From Laburnicola sp. R22_1 (Eukaryota; Ascomycota; Dothideomycetes; Pleosporales; Didymosphaeriaceae), in assembly GCA_014281115.1 (NCBI GenBank), contig JACONQ010000019.1, positions 372,001 through 436,000 of the forward strand: a stretch of DNA of 64,000 bases. Direction: 5' to 3'. Shown here one piece after another: positions 47,954-57,274 of the stretch. How positions within the stretch are numbered: the first letter of the stretch is position 1; every line of letters starts with the position of its first letter. The position numbers and the translations under genes are program-made. The notes below the pieces were generated by a model that worked only from the letters and a program-made list of their open reading frames with translations, was not told the origin of the DNA and ran no database searches.

Positions 47954-48577
47954 TTGCTGGAGAGTGGTTCGTTGGACAAGGAGATTGTTTCGGGCAATGC
48001 TTCCATGGGTGAACACGGTATATAATTTGGCAAGCATAGTATCTAGCAGGCATAACATCTTGTGCCCTTTACCGATTATGGTCCCTCGGCATAGCACATG
48101 GGCAGGCAGACCGTATACAAGCCAGCGATGCAGTCCTGAAGGTCCCGTGTGTACATGAGGGCCCATGGACGTGGGCGTTCCAAGGTTGTAAGGGTGATGA
48201 TTGATCGACGCACGGTCCATAGATGCGGCTCCGATTGGTCAGAACGGCGTACCTAGGTAAAAATGCGTGGCTCGCTACCTATTGTGCATGTGGCGGCCGA
48301 ATTGCTCCGCCAAAACGCCCAACGGGGACACCAGCAACTTCGCGCTGGTGTACTCACCCTCCATCAATCCGCTTCCGGCACCGTACCTTGCGCCTCGTCG
48401 TTCGCGCAGCCGTGGCACCCTTTTGCCCCTCCTGGCGTCGTGTTCTGGAATCAACGTACTCCTGTGCGCCCGCCCTTCGCCCCTGCCCGCCGACGCGCTC
48501 CTTCCTCCTGCCTCTCGTCTTGAGCATGATCGGGTAGTCGTAATCGCACGCTCGCTCTGCCGGATCGAACGTTTACA
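47954..48577. other. Intergenic, F-box gene to SLC35-type gene
   Basis: About 620 bp. No gene supported. F-box gene 3' flank and promoter of the transporter. Confidence 0.5.
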
Positions 48578-49732
48578 ATGGGTATGTCTGGTACTCTCGT
48601 CCGCGCTGCGCAATGGCCATTGACCTGAGCAGCCGAAAAGCGCAACTCGGTCGAGGACATCCTCGACGCCCTCATCGACGAAATGGACCCGCGCACGTCG
48701 CAGGAATCGCACGAACTCCAGGAACTGCAGCAGCTGCCAATCTACGAGGCGCCCGTCAAGCTTGCCGAGATACCCCTCAAGGAGAAGCTCATAACGGCCT
48801 TCTGGATTGCCATCAACACCATCTCTACGCTCGGTCTCGTTTTCTTGAGCAAGCGGTACGAACCCAAATCTGCAGAAGAAGGGGATATTCCGTGGTTCTG
48901 ACATGCGAATAGAACATTCAGCGATGAGCAGCTCAAGCAATGCCAGCTCCTGGTCGTTATGTGGCACTTCACCGCCACGGGCCTCGTCCTCTTCGTCTCC
49001 ACCAAGGGCCCCTTCCGCGCCTTCAAGCCCGTCCGATTGAACCCATGGGAAATGCTCCCAGTTTGCGCCTTCTTCGTTGGCTACGTCGTCCTCGGCAATC
49101 TCAGCTTAACGTTCAACAAGATCGGCTTCTACCAGCTCTCGAAAGTCATGACTACACCCACCGTCGTCCTGATCAACTTCTTGATATTCCGGAAAAAGGT
49201 CACGCGGTGGATGCTCGCCTCTATTCTGGCCACCTGCCTAGGCGTATCCTTTACTATCAACCAAGCATCCGGGCCGGAGCTTTTTGGCGTCATCGTCGCA
49301 ACTTCGGCGTTTTGTTCGACCGCGCTCTACCAAATCTGGATCGGCAAGAAGATCGAAGACTTCGCTGTCTCTGGGCCGCAATTGCTACTGAATCAAGCAC
49401 CCCTCTCCGTGCTTATGCTCATCCCCTTCGTTCCGTTCTTCGACAAGATACCTGACATCAGCAGAGTCCCCGCGGATAAGCTCTGCTCCGCCTTCGCATC
49501 CGGTATCATGGCTTCGCTGTACAACCTCTCCCAGTTCCTCATCATCGGCCGCACTTCCGCATTAACGTTCAACATTGTCAGCCACATCAAATCTATCCTT
49601 ATTCTGTCGGGCGGATGGTACAGCGAGGGCAAGATTCTAAGCCCGACCGAATGGTTCGGTGTGTTGCTCGCGCTTGGCGGAGGCTGGGTGTACTCCCACC
49701 TAGCTATGAGGGCGAGACAGCAGCGCCAATAG
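48578..49732 (+). CDS. SLC35/TPT-family nucleotide-sugar transporter
   Basis: Three exons: 48578-48581 (4 bp), 48633-48855, 48913-49732 (introns 51 and 57 bp), 348 aa. A drug/metabolite-superfamily transporter of the triose-phosphate-translocator branch, similar to SLC35E3, expected in the Golgi or ER membrane. About ten hydrophobic helices are visible, starting with LITAFWIAINTISTLGLVFL. TPT-type marks include NLSLTFNKIGFYQLSKVMTT and SALTFNIVSHIKSILILSGG. Splicing of the second intron joins FLSKR to TFSDEQL. The first exon supplies only ATG and one base; the next in-frame ATG (48683) would drop 17 acidic residues without harming the helices. Substrate not assignable from sequence. Confidence 0.88.
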
Positions 49733-50252
49733 CATAGCATAGACGAAACGTGATACAATACAGGCTAACGACGTGGTACACTGGGTTGAGAGGGGTCCTT
49801 ACACTGCGGTACGGCAAGCGTGATACAGGCGCACACATTGCATTGGGTCGGCGCTTTATGGTGATCGGTTTGGGGAATGGAATGTCTTGCATTTAGAGCC
49901 ACGCGCGTATGTGGTGTCTCATGGTTGTTAGCGCTAGTACTACTGTTATAAGGCTAGACTTCTTCTTTGGGGGTTTTATATCAGGCGAGGATGGAGGGGT
50001 TCGGATCTCTCGCGCCTTTCAATTCGGCGCGCTCTCGGTTGAATAGAGCGCTTGTGTCGTTTGATACTCTTAATACCCTATCGAATGATGATGAAAGGAT
50101 ATGCCGCCTTGAGCTGTTGTCTTGTTTGGTGTGTTCGATTTGGTATGTTTGGCAAAGCATCCTAAGCTCAGGATGGTACGTTGAGGGAGCTCATGTCTGC
50201 GAAAAGCTACATGTTTTGAAGATTCATAATGCGAAATATACCATACGTCATA
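49733..50252. other. Intergenic up to transposon A
   Basis: About 520 bp. No gene supported. It holds the 3' flank of the SLC35-type gene and ends at the TA target site (50253-50254) of transposon A. Confidence 0.5.
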
Positions 50253-50254
50253 TA

Positions 50255-50327
50255 AGCTAGCCGATACGTAAGCTGGCCACCCGGGTAAGCTGGCCACCCC
50301 ACCAAAACGCGACACCTGCACAAAACA
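50255..50327. repeat. Left terminal inverted repeat, transposon A
   Basis: 73 bp, exact inverted match to 51972-52044. Outer direct repeats start at 50268 and 50285. The inner core begins at about 50294. Confidence 0.95.
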
Positions 50328-50349
50328 TACAATTTCTCAGCAACGCTAC

Positions 50350-51942
50350 TTACAATTGCCATTGACTACACATAGATTCAAGCGCTGCAGCTGCTGTAGC
50401 TATATTAGCTGTTTCTGAGGTGCTTAATACAGTAGATCTACGTGGTTGAGCTGCTGAAGCCTCAGCTGCGCGCATAGCCTCCCTAATACTCTCTACCTCT
50501 GCAAAGCGTTGATTTGGGTCTACTCGAACGCGCTTACGCTGACGCTAAGAGGTAGATATCTCTAGCTGCTGCTTAAGTCGTCTTTTCTCTGCTTCTAGGC
50601 CTGCAGCTCTAGTATTTGCAGCTGCTAGAGCCTTACCTGCTTTCTGTAGGAGTAGCCGGGTTGTACAACCTAGATTCTCGACGCTCTGGACGCTGCGCTG
50701 CGCTATATAGAGATCGCGAGGACCCTGAGGAGTAGAGAGGAAGCTCTGGAGCTGCTGTTGAGGCTGCTGCTGACGTGTAGGCGTAGTAGGCCTCTGAGAG
50801 ACCTGCGACGAGCTGAGCACGTGATTGATGTTGAATGGGCAGATACTAGATGCCTGCTAGCTAGCTCGAATCACACGCTCTGTGAAGCCTTCCTCCCTAG
50901 CTTGATAATAGCAGGTGATAAAGCGCTCCTTCTTAACAGGCGCAGCGTTGTTGAGTGATGCGAGCTCCTGGATCTGACGTCTGTAACTAGACTTGATCAC
51001 AGAGAAAGGAGCGAGATCTAGAGGCTGTAGGACGTGTGAGGTGTGCGCAGGTAGATATAGGAGCTGTATATAATGCAGCCTGCAGAGCTATAGAAAGTCT
51101 ATATCAATATGGCTGCCGTGACCGTCGAGTATTAGGAGCCTGTGCTGGCCATTAGATACAGCCGTCTTAGGTATAAATATACGCTGCAGCCACTCTACAC
51201 CTATTGCTTTCGATGTCTATCTGTTCTCAGAGGTTGTATAGATCCAGTTAGGTATGTAGGACGAGGAGAACCATGTTGTCTGTAGGCTCTGGCCCTTGAA
51301 GATGACCGCGCAGCGTAGCTTCTGTCCTGTCGCAGATACACACTCAATTATAGAGACCCACTCGCGATTCTCTGGAGATCGTATATAAGCCTTCTTTTTC
51401 TGACTACTAGAGAGTACTCTAGTGTTAGTACATACCCCTAGAGCAACGCTAGTCTTATCCATATTGTATGTATTCTCCGCCTGTATGTTGAGCCGCTGTT
51501 GAGTCTGCTTATAGAGCTCTAGGAACGCGCGTAGCTGCTCTGGTGTTGCTGCATTAGCTCTCTGAGCCTCTAGCTTTCTGCCGACTACAGAGGCAACGCG
51601 TGGCTGGCGCCGGAGGAAGTGTGAGAGCTAGAGCTTGCCAACAGGCTGGTTGTCGCCATTCATACGCAGAATTCGATTCGCCATTTCTCGAGCGCGAGCG
51701 TGCGAGGGAGGGCAGGCGCGTGCGTCTTCTTCGAGGATCCAGTCTACTAGGAAGTCCTCCTGTAGAGGAGTCAGACGCTGCCGGTGTTGGTGACTGACGC
51801 GTCGGTTTTGTACGCCATTGATGCGCGTCGATAGGGTCGATCGAGGAACACCGTACGCGGTAGCCGCAGCGCGATGACTAGAATAAATGCCTGCATTGAA
51901 ATCCCTGATAGCTGATTGTATAGCATGCTCACGGGCGTCCAT
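50350..51942 (-). pseudogene. Transposase A, DD35D, RIP-type stops
   Basis: One continuous frame of 530 codons on the minus strand, from ATG at 51942 to TAA at 50350-50352, interrupted by five TAG codons (51628-51630, 51217-51219, 51088-51090, 50857-50859, 50545-50547) and no frameshift. Order: a Psq-type helix-turn-helix (AYGVPRSTLSTRING, residues 1-50); a Tc5/CENP-B-type helix-turn-helix (LTPLQEDFLVDWILEEDARA); and a DDE domain with all three aspartates present: D162 in YNMDKT, D273 in LLILDGHGSH, D309 in LQPLD, with 35 residues between the last two. The C-terminus is Gln-rich coiled coil. At least three stops fall where tryptophan is expected by comparison with transposase B (TGG to TAG), and two follow a Gly codon changed to Arg or Ser, as RIP would do. 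Confidence 0.9.
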
Positions 51943-51971
51943 ATTAATGAGCGTTGTGGAGAGATGTGGCG

Positions 51972-52044
51972 TGTTTTGTGCAGGTGTCGCGTTTTGGTGG
52001 GGTGGCCAGCTTACCCGGGTGGCCAGCTTACGTATCGGCTAGCT
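51972..52044. repeat. Right terminal inverted repeat, transposon A
   Basis: 73 bp, exact inverted match to 50255-50327, followed by the TA target site. Confidence 0.95.
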
Positions 52045-52046
52045 TA

Positions 52047-52447
52047 AAGTACATACTACTAAGCCATCGTTAGTCCATCTCCGCCAAAACCCGTTGCCAA
52101 TGCCTAGACTAGCCGTGGACTACGCAGTATAAGCTTTCACTGCGTCCTCTAGTGTCGTTACTAGCATATCTAATCCCGCTAAAGATATGCTCTAGTATGG
52201 GCTAAGGGTTCATGGCGGTTCTACTATTATACATGTAGGTACCTAAAATATAAGCCAGTAGCCTGTTAGCTTAGGCTTTTACTGGAGGCGCTGTCTGCAG
52301 GTTGGTGGCGTTATCCAAGATAACGGTATCCCTGGGAGTAAGCAGACGATGGTAAGGTACCGAAGCTATTTGTCGGCAGCCGAGAGGCAATTCTCTACAA
52401 AACAAAGTGCATAGGCAGCATATTGGTAATCGTTCTCGTCTTACAAC
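52047..52447. other. Spacer between transposons A and B
   Basis: About 400 bp. No gene and no third copy of either inverted repeat. Contains small imperfect palindromes near 52240-52275 and 52310-52325 (GTTATC..GATAAC). Probably host DNA or an older mobile relic. Confidence 0.5.
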
Positions 52448-52449
52448 TA

Positions 52450-52514
52450 ACGTGTTCGATCACTCACCCGCGCAGATCACTCATCCGCGCACCCCACCAA
52501 AATCGCGACGCGTC
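52450..52514. repeat. Left terminal inverted repeat, transposon B
   Basis: 65 bp. Matches 54216-54280 inverted, with one mismatch inside the first 17-mer (52458-52474). The second 17-mer is 52475-52491. Confidence 0.95.
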
Positions 52515-52531
52515 CTCTCACAACTCTCGCA

Positions 52532-54152
52532 ATGCCGCTCCCCCAGCACGTCCAGCAGGCTCAAAAAGAAGGGAGACTTAGTCTCTCAATGCAGGCGATT
52601 CAGAATAAGCAGGTTAAGAGTCGCCGCCAGGCTGCGCGACTATATAATGTCCCTGAAACGACTATCCGCGACCGTACCAGAGGTGCTCGCCCTCAAGCTA
52701 TCGCCAACGTTCAGAAACGAAAGCTACACCCTACTGAGGAGCAATCCCTAGTAGAGTGGATCCTAGACCTCGACCAACGCGGATTTCCGCCCCATATTAT
52801 CAACGTACGACGAATGGCAGACAATCTGCTCGCCGCGCGGGCTAAGAGCCACCTCCACAATCAGTCGGCGAGAAGTGGGTGTCGCGCTTTGTCAAGCGCC
52901 AGGCAGAGCTCCAGACTAAGTGGAATCGCAAGTTCCACTCACAGCGCGCAAGATCTAAAGACCCTGTCGCGATCCGCGCGTGGTTCAAGCTCGTAGAGGA
53001 GACGCGCCAGTCATACGGCATCCTCGATACAGATATCTACAACTTTGACAAGACTGGCTTCTTGATGGGTATCGCTGCGACGTCAAAAGTCGTTACAAGC
53101 TCTGAGACAGTCGGCCGTGCGGCGACTATACAGCCAGGTGATCGCGAGTGGGTAACGACGATTGAGTGTATCAACGCGTCTGGCTGGTCTATCCCACCCT
53201 TCGTGATCCTGCAAGGAAGCTCCACCAAGCTAGCTGGTATCAAGGCCTACCACCTGATTGGACTATCGCTGTTAGCGACAACGGCTGGACTACGGACGAC
53301 CAAGGCTTCGAGTGGGTAAAGCACTTCCACCGACATACTGAAGCCCGTACGATAGGGGCCTACCGACTACTCATCCTTAACGGCCACGGCAGCCACGCAA
53401 CGGCTGAGTTCAATAAGTACTGCGCAGAGAACAAGATTATTACGCTCTGTATGCCCTCTCATACGTCGCACCTGCTCCAGCCGCTCGATGTTGGCTGCTT
53501 CTCGCCTCTTAAGGTTGCGTACGGCCACCAAGTGTCCGAGCTTGCGCGACAACACGTCTTCCACATTGACAAGCAGGACTTCTTACAGATATACCCAGGC
53601 ATCAGAGAGACAGTCTTGTCAGAGCAGAATATCCAGGCTGGCTTTCGGGCGACAGGGCTAGTCCCAGCCTGTCCAGAACGCGTCTTGTCGTCGCTGACAG
53701 TGGTTAGGACGCCGTCTCCGCCAGGGGCAGCGGCCAACGCTGAGGTCGCATGGACGTTAGAGACGCCGCATACTACTGCTCAGCTAGAGCAGCAGGCTCG
53801 ATTTATCTAGGACCGCCTTAGTCGGCCTTTGCAGAGCCCTACTACCTAGGCTATCCGCCAGCTTGTTAAAGGGTGTTAACTTGCGATGAATTCAGCAACG
53901 ATTCTTGTAGAGGAGAATAGGAAGCTCTAATAGGCTATTCAGCGGCGGCAGCGTAAAGAGCAGCAGCGCCGACAGTATATAGCCCGTGGAGGAGCTATGC
54001 AGGTAGAGGAAGGTCAATTGCTTGCTGCAGAGGCCAAAAGGGTGCTCCAGCAGGTAGAGCAGGCGGGGCAGCCAAGTAGGCCTCAAGCACCGCCAACCTG
54101 CAGCAAGTGCCACGAACAAGGTCATACAAGGACTTAGTGTACTACTAGATAG
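52532..54152 (+). pseudogene. Transposase B, frameshifted, D-to-N, stops
   Basis: Starts at 52532 (MPLPQHVQQAQKEGRLS). A Psq-type helix-turn-helix (AARLYNVPETTIRDRTRG) is followed by a CENP-B/Tc5-type one (LHPTEEQSLVEWILDLDQRG). The frame shifts near 52850 and again near 53230; both look like single-base losses. The DDE domain has the first Asp in YNFDKTGF and the third in LLQPLDVGCF, but the second is Asn (LLILNGHGSH), a GAC to AAC change; 35 residues separate the last two positions. After 53807 the same frame continues through six stops (53808, 53847, 53877, 53928, 53931, 54135), each one C-to-T from CAG or CAA, to the final TAG at 54150. The tail encodes a CCHC zinc knuckle (CSKCHEQGH) whose last spacer contains one of these stops. 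Confidence 0.88.
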
Positions 54153-54215
54153 CGCGCACTTAATAAATCTATTTACTACCTATTTTATTGCGTTGTTGAA
54201 GAGCAATTGTAGGAA

Positions 54216-54280
54216 GACGCGTCGCGATTTTGGTGGGGTGCGCGGATGAGTGATCTGCGCGGATGAGTGATCGAACACGT
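54216..54280. repeat. Right terminal inverted repeat, transposon B
   Basis: 65 bp, inverted match to 52450-52514 with one mismatch, followed by TA at 54281-54282. Confidence 0.95.
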
Positions 54281-54343
54281 TACCGTATATGTATTATGTA
54301 AGATGGCCAGGAACCCTCCGCCGCCCCATACCCAACTACCCAC

Positions 54344-55003
54344 CTAACGAAACCTCCCCGCAGCAACCCTCTCCCTCTCACATCTCCTCCCCCTCCCCCT
54401 CCATCTCCCCTCCCCACCCCCAACCTCAATCCTAACCTCCACTTCCACCTCCCCCCATTCATCCCTCACCTCCCCTACCCTCTCCTCCATCACCACCCTC
54501 CGCCACCTCCCCATCTCCTTCGCCCAAACCTCACACTCCTCATCCGCAGTAGCACCAAGCAAGTTCCTCACTAGATCTTTGACGCGCATGTCGTCGGGGA
54601 CAGTAAGGCTGCGTGTGCGGCATATGCGCGGTGAAGAGGGGGCGTAGATGTGTGCTGTGAGGGTTAGGGGTGTGGGGACGGGAAGAACACGATAGCGTGG
54701 GTTGTAGGTTGTGTGGCTTTGGTTGTGGCTGTGGCTGTATTCGTGGATGTAGTCTTCGGTGTAGGTTGTTGTTGTTGTGTGCGAGTAGTCTGAGTCTTCT
54801 GCGTCGGGGGTGGTGAGGTACCGGGAGGTTGGACGGGAAGCGAAGAGGGGGCGTCTTTGGAGAGCGGGAGGGTAGCGATGGGGGTGGGGGTGGTAGGAGC
54901 TGCAGTGGTGGTGGTGGTGTTGGAGAGGTAGGTCTACTCGCATTTCGAGGTGGGTGGGACTTGAATGGAGGTGGAGGTTTGGGGAGTGTGGAAAGAGATT
55001 CAT
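54344..55003 (-). CDS. Hypothetical His-rich fungal protein
   Basis: Single exon on the minus strand, 219 aa, from the ATG at 55003 (MNLFPHSPNLHLHS). The N-terminal half is His/Pro/Thr/Ser-rich (including a five-His run), probably disordered. The C-terminal half looks folded: RTRSLTVPDDMRVKDLVRNL, then ECEVWAKEMGRWRRVVMEER and an alternating Glu/Val strand, a pattern that could be a small ubiquitin-like beta fold. No known family is recognised. The coding strand switches from C-rich to strongly G-rich, as in several lineage-specific genes here. Its stop lies 63 bp from the end of transposon B, so the insertion probably hit the 3' flank. An earlier in-frame start exists 37 codons upstream but adds only low-complexity residues. 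Confidence 0.55.
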   Translation of the reverse strand: MNLFPHSPNLHLHSSPTHLEMRVDLPLQHHHHHCSSYHPHPHRYPPALQRRPLFASRPTSRYLTTPDAEDSDYSHTTTTTYTEDYIHEYSHSHNQSHTTYNPRYRVLPVPTPLTLTAHIYAPSSPRICRTRSLTVPDDMRVKDLVRNLLGATADEECEVWAKEMGRWRRVVMEERVGEVRDEWGEVEVEVRIEVGGGEGRWRGRGRRCERERVAAGRFR

Positions 55004-55318
55004 GGTTAGTTTGCTGATGGGAAAATCGAGTGTGTGTTTAGATGTATGAGAGGTGTGGTGGGACTGCGGGTGATATATACTGAGACAGCATGTTTGTTGC
55101 GAGGTCATGGGCAAGTCTTGCGGATGATTGCAGTGATGATTGCTGCGGGAGTTTTGGAGTCACATGGGAGGAACAAGCTGGCAAGGATGTGCAATAGGGA
55201 GTTTTTTTTTCGTGTTGAGGTTGCACATTGTTCCGGTGATGTAGTACGGTGGAGAATTGTGACTTCTAACGAGCCGGGCTGCATATACGGGGGAGTGGCA
55301 TGGTGCAAACAATCCCAC
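55004..55318. other. Intergenic, ADI1 3' end to hypothetical gene
   Basis: 315 bp between two minus-strand genes. No gene seen. Probably the ADI1 terminator and the promoter of the downstream hypothetical gene. Confidence 0.5.
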
Positions 55319-55949
55319 CTAAGCAGCAATAGTTTCCCTCATCTTGAGGTACTCCTGGCGATACTGATTCTTGTCCGTCTCCTCGCCCCGGTTGAGTGGC
55401 GTCCATTTCGGATCTTCCTGGAACAAGCGCATCGCATTTGTGAACTACAAACAAGTCAGAGAATTTCCTTTACCTCGAGCAGAAAACTCACATTCTCCTC
55501 ATCAGTCGTAAACCGATGATATATCCCCGCAGGCATGATAATCAAATCATGCTTCTCCAACCTGATCCTGATCCAATCATCCCCCTCGTTCCTAACATCA
55601 AAGTACCCCGCCCCATTTAAGATATACCGTATCTCCTCGTCCTCATGCAGGTGCTCGTGGAAAAAAGTCTTGACCTTGTCCTCGTAGACGTCCCCCATGG
55701 TCGTGGGCGACACGGTGATCTCATCGCGGTTCTTGTAGGAGCGCTCGCTCGCGATGGCGTTCACGTCATCGAGGGATGGGCAGTGTTTGTATATTATGCC
55801 GAGCTTTTGGAGGGTGTCGGCGGAGACGGGGCGGCCAGAGTCGTGCGCCTCGCGTTGGTCGCCCTGTTCGGCTGGTCAGTGCTCATTTCGAGGTAAACGA
55901 GCATTTCTTGAGAGTGTACCGGCAGGTCGTCGAACCAGTAGGCCTTCAT
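55319..55949 (-). CDS. ADI1: Acireductone dioxygenase
   Basis: Three exons on the minus strand: 55949-55920 (30 bp), 55863-55492, 55444-55319 (introns 56 and 47 bp), 175 aa. ADI1 is the cupin dioxygenase of the methionine salvage pathway. It converts acireductone to the 2-keto precursor of methionine and formate (Fe form). Seen: [10 protein letters not shown] joined to [10 protein letters not shown]; the metal ligands in [14 protein letters not shown] (H81, H83, E87) and H126 in MPAGIYHRF; and the C-terminal [20 protein letters not shown] restored by the last splice. Length is typical for the family. No other salvage-pathway gene is in the window. Confidence 0.96.
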
Positions 55950-56560
55950 TGTGCTGTGGAGTCTCTTTCTATATTGTAGGGCTCCTGGGTGCGAGGTCGA
56001 GTGTAGAGAAGGCGAGCGCAGCGCCCGTAAATTATTGCTGGCCATCGCACGTGTAGCTCGCCCCGCGGATGGCGTCATCGCGATTTCGCCTGACGAACTA
56101 CGGTACCTCAAAACGGATAATATTTCAAAGTGTTCAAATATGTTATTACGACTTGTGCGCGGTCTCGGACAGCTTGCTGACGTTGCGATAATCTACATTG
56201 GCTTGCACCAAGCTAGAACTCGTTCAAAGTACTATGTAAGCATTGCACATGTCCATTGATTGTGAACATCAGGTCGCTCATGGACATTCTTTGTGTGGGA
56301 TAATTGGGCCATTCACTCAGCGCCTTGATCACGCGCTCTTCATTCTCGCTCCCAACCAATCTTTGACGACGATCTGACTCTGTGAGTTATCAGTCTCGTC
56401 AGGCTATACACGGCTTTATCGGAATGAACCCAGATTCCAGCTCCGAACATGGAGCTGCATTCTCTGACGCTTTTTCACATAGACTTAAGGCGTACTCTTC
56501 TGTCCTGCCGTTGTCCTCGTGGTCGTAGTCAGTCATTAGGAAATCCAGAGAGCGACCTGC
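55950..56560. other. Intergenic, PLP1 3' end to ADI1 start
   Basis: About 610 bp with no supported gene. Contains the ADI1 promoter and the PLP1 terminator. Confidence 0.5.
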
Positions 56561-57274
56561 TCAGTCCCAATCATCGTCGTTATCATCGTCAGCCTGTTGG
56601 GCTGTCCTACGTGGTGCCTGCCGTTCATCGTCGTTGTTGACCTTTGATCGTTCGAAGACGCCAGCACGAATCAGTCGCGCCTCAAGCTCTCGCGTGGTGA
56701 AGTTATCCGGCGAACGGCCGAGACCCTCGAAGCCGATGATCCTGTCTGCGCTGATGCCGTTTACAAAGGCAATGACGCATGGCAGCACTTGAACCTTGAG
56801 CTTCGTGACCAGAAACGGACAACTATCCACGTTGATCCGAAGAAGCCGGGCTTCATAGTGCGCTGGTGCCAGAGACTGCCGCTGTCAGTTGGAGGTTCGC
56901 CAGACAAGGGCCGACGAGCGCCCGTGTCCCACTTCACGGTGACGGCGGCTTGTATTCAAACTCACCTCCAAGTGGGTGTCCATGATGCGGCAGCGGTTGA
57001 AGTCCGGCTTGAAGAAATGAACGACGCAAAGCTTGGTCGACGTGGTGATGTCCATCAGCGCCTTCTCGTCCTTGATCTCGACATAGGTTCCATGCTCTTT
57101 GTTGCGCAGGTGGCGTGCTCTCTCGAACTCTGCATGCAGCTGCTGGCGCCGCTGTTCTCGAAAGGCATCCAATTCGGAGTCGTTTTCCAGCTCGGCAATC
57201 AGGGCGTCTTCGTCCGAGTCGTCAGCTCGCGCGCCGTCGACGATAGCAGCGACTTTGGAATCGAGTTTAGGCAT
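56561..57274 (-). CDS. PLP1: Phosducin-like thioredoxin-fold protein
   Basis: Two exons on the minus strand: 57274-56966 and 56875-56561 (intron 90 bp), 207 aa. PLP1/TXNDC9 (phosducin-like protein 3 group) is a co-chaperone of the CCT chaperonin for tubulin and actin folding. Seen: an acidic N-terminal helix (MPKLDSKVAAIVDG, DDSDEDALIAELEND), a helical FREQRRQQLHAEFERARHL, and a thioredoxin fold with CVVHFFKPDFNRCRIMDTHL, VLPCVIAFVNGISADRIIGF and GLGRSPDNFTTRELEARL. The usual CxxC redox pair is absent (FNRC), as in this family, so it is not a redox thioredoxin. The tail is Asp-rich and ends DDDWD. Diverges from VRG4 across 567 bp. Confidence 0.92.

Larger units (their letters stand above)
50255..52044 (-). 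mobile_element. Pogo/Fot1-like DNA transposon A
   Basis: A complete 1790 bp element flanked by the TA target duplication (50253-50254 and 52045-52046) expected for Tc1/mariner-pogo elements. The 73 bp terminal inverted repeats match perfectly. One transposase gene lies on the minus strand and fills most of the element. Each inverted repeat has two copies of GTAAGCTGGCCACCC spaced 17 bp apart, then the core CACCCCACCAAAA-CGCGAC shared with transposon B. It is probably non-autonomous now because the transposase has five in-frame TAG codons. Confidence 0.93.
52450..54280 (+). mobile_element. Pogo/Fot1-like DNA transposon B
   Basis: A complete 1831 bp element between TA duplications (52448-52449 and 54281-54282). 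The 65 bp terminal inverted repeats differ at one position only. The transposase gene is on the plus strand, opposite to transposon A. Each inverted repeat has two tandem copies of the 17-mer GATCACTCAYCCGCGCA, then the core CACCCCACCAAAATCGCGAC shared with A apart from one extra T. The outer repeats of A and B are unrelated in sequence. The gene has two frameshifts and six internal stops, so the copy is dead. Confidence 0.93.
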
